Below, one piece after another: positions 23,156 to 25,311 of a stretch of DNA of 25,311 nucleotides. The stretch's first letter is position 1, and each line of letters opens with the position of its first letter. Location: positions 230,557 to 255,867 of the forward strand of contig CAMPET010000075.1 in the NCBI GenBank assembly GCA_946803715.1, given 5' to 3'. The notes beneath the pieces were generated by a model. That model made no database searches. It saw only the letters and a program-made list of their open reading frames with translations, and had not been told where the DNA came from. The DNA comes from Beroe ovata (Eukaryota; Ctenophora; Nuda; Beroida; Beroidae). A program made the translations under genes and the position numbers.

Positions 23156-25192
23156 CTTGTATGTCGACGACCACGCGCACTTTTATTATGGAGACTAACT
23201 GAAGGCTCATGAGTTGGGGAGTACTGGATTCACTTTCAATCAAAAATGAACGAGCACGAAATTTTAAATCACAGCTCTGCGCCATTCTCAGGAGAAAGAG
23301 AGAGAATGGCTGCTGCACCTATCAAACAATGCAAAATCAAAGATTTAATAAGGTATTGAATTTAATGAAGATTTCACAGCGGCAAATAATATTTCAGAAC
23401 TGGATCTCGAAAGGCATTCCCAATGTGTTCTGGCTGTCTGGATTCTACTTCACCCAATCATTCCTTACTGGTAAGAAGAGTCTCCATGAGGTTACAATTA
23501 TTGATAGAACGATTCATTATTGTCCAGTGTTCCCGGTAACGGATACTTTTATATTTCGTGGAAATGTTCATGAACCAGCGGATATAATGAACCGTGGCGG
23601 ACGTAGTAGCGGTATCTTTTATCACGATAATTAGTGTCTTTAATTGAGCTAAATGGAATACCTTGTTAATCACTTACTTAAATGGGATGAAGTTATATAA
23701 TCGCAGATTGGTAGTCACGACCTACGTGAGACCAAGCAATGATCCTGACAATTTGCAATCTAAAATATCCTATCATATCTTCAGGTGCAACCCAGAACTT
23801 TGCTAGGAAATACAAGATCCCGATCGATTTGTTGACCTTCAGTTTCGAAGTGATGGATTCTGAGGAGCAAATGGATTCCAAGCCGGTGAGTAGTGAAACA
23901 GTGCACTGTAATCATAATCATCATATATTTGTGTGTGTGTGTGCTGTAAGTTGATAGCAGAGCATGGTTCGACCAGGATATGTTGCTGTGTGAGTTATTA
24001 TTTACTGCGCGCATCGGCTGTAATCTTGGTCCCGAACCAGGGAAGCTAAGTGGAAATCAATGATCTGCACGTGTGTGTGCGCGCGCCCTTGATTGTCGTG
24101 ATGATTTGGTGAATGGAGGGAATGATAATGTGTAACTGTAATATTTACGGGGTTTCAGGTCTAGTTCATCTTTAGTGTGTGTGTGTGTGTGTGTGTGTGT
24201 ACTTGTCTGTGAACTGTGTATGAGTGTCTATGTGTGTGTAAGCGTATGTGAGTGTGTGTGGATGTGTTCTTTTGCGTCTGTTTGTTCGTATGTGGGTGTG
24301 TGTGTTTGTGTGTACTGTGTCTGTGTGTGGGTGTATGTGTGTCTATGTTTGTGTGTGAGCGTATGTTTGTGCGTCTGTGGGTGTGTTCGTTTGCGTCTGT
24401 TTGTGCGCCTTTGGGTGTCTGTGTTTGTGTGTACTGTGTATGGGTGTGTCTTCTTATCCATGCAGCCCAGTGCTCGTTCATGTTTGCTAAAGATTTCTTA
24501 CAAAGCAGCCCTGTTTCACGATTTTCGCTGAAACCATTGATTATTTTGATTGTTACATGTGCTTTGAATAATCGTATTTCCTTATTCGATGTTTGATTCG
24601 TGCACGTGCTGATCCTCGTGTTGAATTACCTATGCATCTCTGGGGCTGATCTCATGTCTCACCCCTGGACCGATCAGAGCACTCTTCACCATCAAGCACA
24701 CTCATCACATTATATCTGCAAGTATGTACTGAACACGTATACAGGAGGACGGCGTGTATGTACATGGCCTGTTTATTGAGGGAGCAGTTTGGGATAGGAC
24801 TGCCAAGAAAATGGGTGAGGCCGCGCCTAAGATCCTGTACGACACAATCCCAGTAGTCTGGCTGAAACCAGTCAAAAAGATGGATCTCAGCAAGGAAGGA
24901 ATCTACGAGGTATGTACTCTTGCAATGTGACTGGCAGTGTACTGATGTGTACCTATAATGTGTACAATGTCAATATTGTATAGGTATTCAGCAGTACCAT
25001 GTACAATGTACATTGTATACATTACACACACTCTCACAGGCCCCTGTCTATAAGACGTCAGAACGGCGTGGTACTCTTTCAACAACTGGTCACTCCACCA
25101 ACTTTGTTATGTTCATGTTACTGACGTCAGATATGCCTCAAGAGCACTGGATCAATAGGGGCGTGGCTCTGCTCACACAGTTGGACGATTAA
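396..25192 (+). CDS. DNAH7: Axonemal dynein heavy chain, DNAH7-like (3' part, 34 exons; AAA1 P-loop exon absent)
   Basis: This is the motor part of an inner-arm axonemal dynein heavy chain, the ATPase that slides doublet microtubules in cilia and flagella. Exons read by hand: 396-548, 686-980, [gap], 2863-2989, 3188-3290, 3445-3661, 3764-3860, 3924-4045, 4313-4487, 4584-4748, 4831-5104, 5370-5590, 5685-5911, 6112-6269, 6403-6633, 6724-7057, 7191-7328, 7455-7631, 7718-8289, 8388-8994, 9086-9241, 9504-9704, 9826-9981, 10343-10543, 10634-10751, 10887-11157, 12184-12304, 12420-12638, 12735-12828, 12915-14749, 14916-15068, 23398-23470, 23785-23885, 24745-24909, 25040-25192. They total 8,410 bp, and every junction keeps phase except 980 to 2863. 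AAA2, AAA3 and AAA4 P-loops, the stalk and the C-terminal GHSTNF...RGVALL..LDD signature are all visible. The order and wording of the blocks fit DNAH7 best from memory; DNAH12 or DNAH3 cannot be excluded without a tree. The N-terminal part is outside the window. Confidence 0.93.
981..1183. other. Left flank of the gap: no dynein exon
   Basis: The dynein donor at 981 is followed by about 200 bp with no recognisable coding sequence. The next dynein residues expected (start of AAA1, with its LT.RCY block and P-loop) are absent here on both strands. A pyrimidine-rich tract (1160-1181) leads to an AG at 1182-1183 that opens the foreign exon set. Confidence 0.6.
1184..2381 (+). CDS. Partial CW-type zinc finger protein (MORC/ZCWPW-like), about five exons
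   Basis: Five segments join in one frame: 1184-1278, about 1392-1526 (start uncertain), 1624-1755, 2089-2158 and 2280-2381, about 177 codons. The first three are basic and serine-rich ([29 protein letters not shown]), as in disordered nuclear linkers. The fourth, acidic and serine-rich, ends phase 1, and the fifth completes the codon to give [16 protein letters not shown], then [11 protein letters not shown] and SLNP. This is the CW domain signature (W..C..C.KWR....W.C..N); CW domains read methylated H3K4. Three of the four zinc-binding cysteines are present; the fourth would be in the next exon, which I cannot find before 2863. MORC and ZCWPW1 families are the nearest I know; the fragment is too short to decide. 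It has no visible start or stop and sits where a dynein exon should be. Base 1382 is N. Confidence 0.72.
1256..1384 (+). repeat. Short direct repeats flanking the first CW-gene intron
   Basis: The 18-nt block at 1256-1273 recurs at 1367-1384 (the N at 1382 is the only undetermined position), 111 bp apart. Between them an 11-nt block, tggtgtcagca, occurs at 1287-1297 and 1349-1359. The outer copies lie at the end of the exon 1184-1278 and just before the presumed next exon, so the exon border near 1392 is uncertain. Confidence 0.8.
2382..2862. other. Right flank of the gap: no CW or dynein exon
   Basis: After the CW exon donor there are about 480 bp before the dynein resumes at 2863. I see neither the second half of the CW domain nor the dynein AAA1 P-loop here on either strand. 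The left part is a GT-rich tandem repeat (2386-2455); the rest is AT-rich and unremarkable, ending in the dynein acceptor at 2861-2862. Confidence 0.6.
2386..2455. repeat. GT-rich tandem repeat, ~22-24 bp unit, three copies
   Basis: The unit gtgataagtgtgtgattggt starts at 2386 and 2408 and, truncated, at 2432, where it runs into plain (GT)n. It lies directly after the last CW-gene exon. Confidence 0.8.
2863..5590 (+). CDS. DNAH7: Dynein AAA1 (C-terminal part) and AAA2 exons
   Basis: Nine exons from 2863-2989 to 5370-5590. The block opens with [19 protein letters not shown], the Walker B (FDE) region of AAA1, then gives [27 protein letters not shown] and [14 protein letters not shown], all AAA1 core. 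AAA2 follows with a P-loop GATMAGKTS at 4355-4381, the [17 protein letters not shown] stretch and [12 protein letters not shown]. All junctions are in phase, including the split glycine at 4748/4831. The acceptor for exon 3764 is chosen over the alternative at 3758 because the alignment length fits better. The AAA1 Walker A that should precede FDE is not in the window. Confidence 0.93.
4157..4210. repeat. Tandem repeat, 18-bp unit x 3
   Basis: tggtcctcatctccacca occurs three times back to back in the intron between 4045 and 4313. The first copy differs by one base (t for c at its fifth position). Confidence 0.95.
5105..5369. other. Dynein intron, nothing further seen
   Basis: A 265-bp intron between AAA2 exons. 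The open frame on the opposite strand (to 5600) overlaps the conserved dynein exon and I take it as accidental. Confidence 0.7.
5685..7057 (+). CDS. DNAH7: Dynein AAA3 exons
   Basis: Exons 5685-5911, 6112-6269, 6403-6633 and 6724-7057. They carry [18 protein letters not shown], the AAA3 P-loop GPTGTGKS at 6205-6228 and the Walker [12 protein letters not shown] near 6527-6559. Sensor-side motifs [17 protein letters not shown] and [11 protein letters not shown] follow. AAA3 is the second most important nucleotide site in dyneins, and here its P-loop looks intact. The 5912 donor is GC rather than GT. Exon 6112-6269 ends AA|gtacgg and exon 6403 supplies the G of the lysine codon, so that border rests on homology more than on a strong donor. 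Confidence 0.92.
5912..6111 (+). other. GC-AG intron
   Basis: The exon reads ...GACAACATTCAG and the intron starts gcaagt, the classical GC donor with an otherwise perfect consensus. It ends tttttcag. No GT alternative nearby keeps the dynein frame. It also contains the GC-rich hairpin at 6007-6024. Confidence 0.8.
6007..6024. repeat. GC-rich inverted repeat in the GC-AG intron
   Basis: Arms tgcgcgc and gcgcgca are perfect complements around a 4-nt loop (gttc). This is a marked CpG-dense island in an otherwise AT-rich intron. Confidence 0.85.
7191..8289 (+). CDS. DNAH7: Dynein AAA4 exons
   Basis: Exons 7191-7328, 7455-7631 and 7718-8289. After the AAA3-AAA4 linker ([21 protein letters not shown]) comes the AAA4 P-loop GVGGSGRQS at 7856-7882. 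The arginine in place of the P-loop lysine (GSGRQS) is, from memory, common in axonemal heavy chains and I do not count it as damage. Walker B appears as [10 protein letters not shown], where the usual acidic pair is ND. The block ends with [18 protein letters not shown], the start of the sequence leading to the stalk. Confidence 0.92.
8388..10543 (+). CDS. DNAH7: Dynein stalk coiled coil and microtubule-binding domain exons
   Basis: Exons 8388-8994, 9086-9241, 9504-9704, 9826-9981 and 10343-10543. After [17 protein letters not shown] comes a long heptad-like alpha-helix rich in E, K and A ([17 protein letters not shown] through [18 protein letters not shown]), which is stalk helix CC1. The tip domain follows: [49 protein letters not shown] and [20 protein letters not shown]. 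The return helix CC2 is 9826-9981 plus 10343 onward ([21 protein letters not shown]). Exon 9826-9981 has no ATG but is plain by frame and sequence. The tip binds microtubules, so this is the track-contact end of the motor. Confidence 0.93.
10068..10222. other. Intron with inverted repeats
   Basis: The intron between stalk exons (9982-10342) holds a perfect 8-bp inverted repeat ccctgcag/ctgcaggg (10153-10174, 6-nt loop). It is flanked by accgtata at 10068-10075 and its complement tatacggt at 10215-10222, and by gtaattg (10088-10094) and caattac (10204-10210). The nested arrangement could be the remains of a small MITE-like element, but spacings are uneven and I found no target-site duplication. 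Confidence 0.3.
10271..10336. repeat. (AC)n microsatellite with an 18-N assembly gap
   Basis: An AC array is interrupted by Ns at 10306-10323, so its true length is unknown. It lies 7-70 bp upstream of the acceptor at 10341-10342, within the pyrimidine-tract region of that intron. Confidence 0.95.
10634..12828 (+). CDS. DNAH7: Dynein AAA5 and buttress exons
   Basis: Exons 10634-10751, 10887-11157, 12184-12304, 12420-12638 and 12735-12828. They contain [35 protein letters not shown] with [36 protein letters not shown] and then a charged helical pair ([37 protein letters not shown]) that matches the buttress or strut propping the stalk. The AAA5 nucleotide site has no consensus P-loop, as in the family. 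Phases are 1, 2, 0, 0, 1 across the donors and all are consistent. Confidence 0.92.
11158..12183. other. 1.03-kb dynein intron with an unexplained minus-strand ORF
   Basis: This is the longest dynein intron apart from 980-2863, 15069-23397 and its neighbours. It contains an 80-codon ATG-to-stop frame on the - strand (11810 to 11568) whose composition looks protein-like ([19 protein letters not shown]) but which I do not recognise, with no splice partners seen. GT-rich degenerate repeat occurs near 11886-11975. Nothing else is evident. Confidence 0.45.
12341..12378. repeat. Tandem repeat, 19-bp unit x 2
   Basis: atgatctattttcctcatc is repeated exactly, back to back, in the short intron between 12304 and 12420. 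Confidence 0.95.
12915..15068 (+). CDS. DNAH7: Dynein AAA6 and C-terminal domain, including a 1,835-bp exon
   Basis: Exon 12915-14749 (1,835 bp, about 611 codons) carries the start of AAA6 ([20 protein letters not shown]), [54 protein letters not shown] with [80 protein letters not shown] and [18 protein letters not shown]. Exon 14916-15068 adds [22 protein letters not shown] and LLARLSFFQ. Every classical C-terminal dynein block is present without a break. The long exon is striking beside neighbours of 73-607 bp. Confidence 0.95.
15109..15114 (+). promoter_or_regulatory. AATAAA hexamer just inside the 8.3-kb dynein intron
   Basis: A canonical poly(A) signal hexamer lies about 40 bp after the donor at 15069. 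If the donor were skipped, the frame would add VTCMDSF and stop. Whether it is used is unknown; a chance match is likely in AT-rich intron. Confidence 0.3.
15359..22734 (-). CDS. Nested gene of unknown function, 13 exons, 1,424 aa
   Basis: A complete gene lies antisense inside the dynein intron. Exons 5' to 3': 22734-22545, 22256-22135, 21966-20775, 20686-20601, 20492-19614, 19452-19248, 18721-18138, 17844-17557, 17340-17284, 17229-17081, 16959-16845, 16411-16286, 15640-15359; 4,275 bp with TGA. All twelve junctions keep frame with GT..AG borders. The ATG at 22734 is preceded in frame by a stop. Ordered-looking blocks are the start (RINPNRIK-like, [16 protein letters not shown], residues ~40-104), [15 protein letters not shown] (~800-820), [19 protein letters not shown] with [16 protein letters not shown] (~1210-1245), and the C-terminal [20 protein letters not shown] with [19 protein letters not shown]. 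Between them are long Pro/Gln/Ser/His, Arg/Ser and Asp/Glu-rich stretches, probably disordered. There is no signal peptide, membrane segment or catalytic motif. I do not recognise the family. The first exon of the 57-bp/149-bp pair may be joined to the next without splicing (see findings). Confidence 0.85.
17230..17283 (-). other. 54-bp in-frame, stop-free intron of the nested gene
   Basis: Between exons 17340-17284 and 17229-17081 lies a segment starting gtgagc and ending tcgcag on the - strand. It is exactly 18 codons and has no stop in the reading frame ([18 protein letters not shown]). It can be spliced or retained without changing the downstream frame. Confidence 0.65.
18722..19247. other. 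Nested-gene intron with a perfect 23-bp palindrome-like repeat
   Basis: Intron between nested exons 19452-19248 and 18721-18138. It holds cggtaattgag-c-ctcaattaccg at 18954-18976, two perfect 11-bp arms around one base. Nothing else coding is seen. Confidence 0.8.
22735..23397. other. Region upstream of the nested gene, with (TG)n
   Basis: This 660-bp stretch should contain the promoter and 5' UTR of the nested - strand gene and is also dynein intron. I see no convincing TATA box or initiator. The plus-strand open frame at 23209-23634 crosses a real dynein exon and its donor, so it is not a gene of its own. Confidence 0.5.
23077..23153. repeat. (TG)n microsatellite with one N
   Basis: About 38 TG units with small interruptions (ta at 23089-23090 and 23147-23148) and an undetermined base at 23112. 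It is about 340 bp upstream of the nested gene's ATG on the opposite strand. Confidence 0.95.
23398..25192 (+). CDS. DNAH7: Dynein C-terminal exons and stop codon
   Basis: Exons 23398-23470, 23785-23885, 24745-24909 and 25040-25192 follow the giant intron and resume in phase from LLARLSFFQ. They give [66 protein letters not shown], and finally [20 protein letters not shown] and [11 protein letters not shown] before TAA at 25190-25192. These are the standard last blocks of axonemal dynein heavy chains, so the 3' end is complete. Confidence 0.95.
24174..24460. repeat. GT-rich minisatellite with a ~118-bp tandem duplication
   Basis: After a plain (GT)n start, two copies of a ~118-bp degenerate GT-rich unit follow. 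The markers agcgtatgt (24241, 24358), gcgtctgtttgt (near 24274, 24393) and gtactgtgt (24312, 24431) recur at offsets of 117-119 bp. The long open frames on both strands here are products of the repeat and not genes. Confidence 0.85.
25002..25017. repeat. Perfect 16-bp palindrome in the last dynein intron
   Basis: tacaatgtacattgta equals its own reverse complement. A related tgtacaatgtcaatattgta lies 30-40 bp before it, so the area is rich in this theme. Confidence 0.85.
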
Positions 25193-25311
25193 CCGAGTAT
25201 AATATAGAATATAGACAATAGCGCATTATGTACATCATATGCCGCGCGCGCACACACACACGCATAGACTATACTCATGCATATTATCTATTCACACACA
25301 CACACACACAC
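25193..25311 (+). other. Dynein 3' UTR start, then (AC)n
   Basis: After the stop codon there is no AATAAA in the remaining bases; the variant hexamer AATATA occurs at 25201-25206, just 9 bp after the stop. AC-rich arrays at about 25250-25261 and 25293-25311 close the window. Confidence 0.6.

Noticed and set aside
23209-23634. 141-codon plus-strand frame
   Set aside because: It runs through the dynein exon 23398-23470 and across a clear donor (gtaaga), so it reads intron on both sides.
24030-24060. Resemblance of ggaagctaag to part of 5S rRNA
   Set aside because: Only about ten bases agree and the flanks do not match the 5S internal promoter; chance is enough to explain it.
24161-24596. Long Cys/Val- and His/Thr-rich open frames on both strands
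   Set aside because: They are translations of a GT-repeat tract and have no real protein character.

Overview
This is eukaryotic and almost certainly animal DNA. Its genes are dense in introns of mostly 60-250 bp with GT..AG borders, and it carries many (TG)n/(AC)n microsatellites and a few assembly Ns. No rRNA, tRNA, CRISPR array or prokaryotic signal is seen. The species cannot be named from the sequence; a small-genome invertebrate, possibly an early-branching one, is a guess.

The backbone is the 3' two-thirds of an axonemal dynein heavy chain gene on the + strand, best matching the single-headed inner-arm class DNAH7 (relatives DNAH12 and DNAH3). I traced 34 exons by hand from 396 to the TAA at 25190-25192, about 2,800 codons. 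They run in order: linker C-terminus (396-980), rest of AAA1 and AAA2 (2863-5590), AAA3 (5685-7057), AAA4 (7191-8289), stalk and microtubule-binding tip (8388-10543), AAA5 and buttress (10634-12828), AAA6 and C-terminal domain (12915-15068 and 23398-25192). The 5' part of the gene lies outside the window.

The dynein model breaks once. Between 980 and 2863 the exon(s) for about 77 residues, including the AAA1 Walker A P-loop, are missing and the reading phase does not join. That gap instead holds about five + strand exons of an unrelated chromatin-type protein ending inside a CW-type zinc finger (1184-2381), itself cut off before its last zinc ligand. Two proteins cut mid-domain, with both cuts in introns, mean either a rearrangement or an assembly misjoin. 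This is the most important thing to check.

The 8.3-kb dynein intron 15069-23397 contains a complete second gene on the - strand: 13 exons, ATG at 22734 to stop at 15359, predicted 1,424 aa, all splice phases consistent. It encodes a mostly low-complexity protein I do not recognise.

The rest is intron sequence with microsatellites, short tandem repeats (18 bp x3, 19 bp x2, ~22 bp x3, ~118 bp x2) and some perfect inverted repeats.
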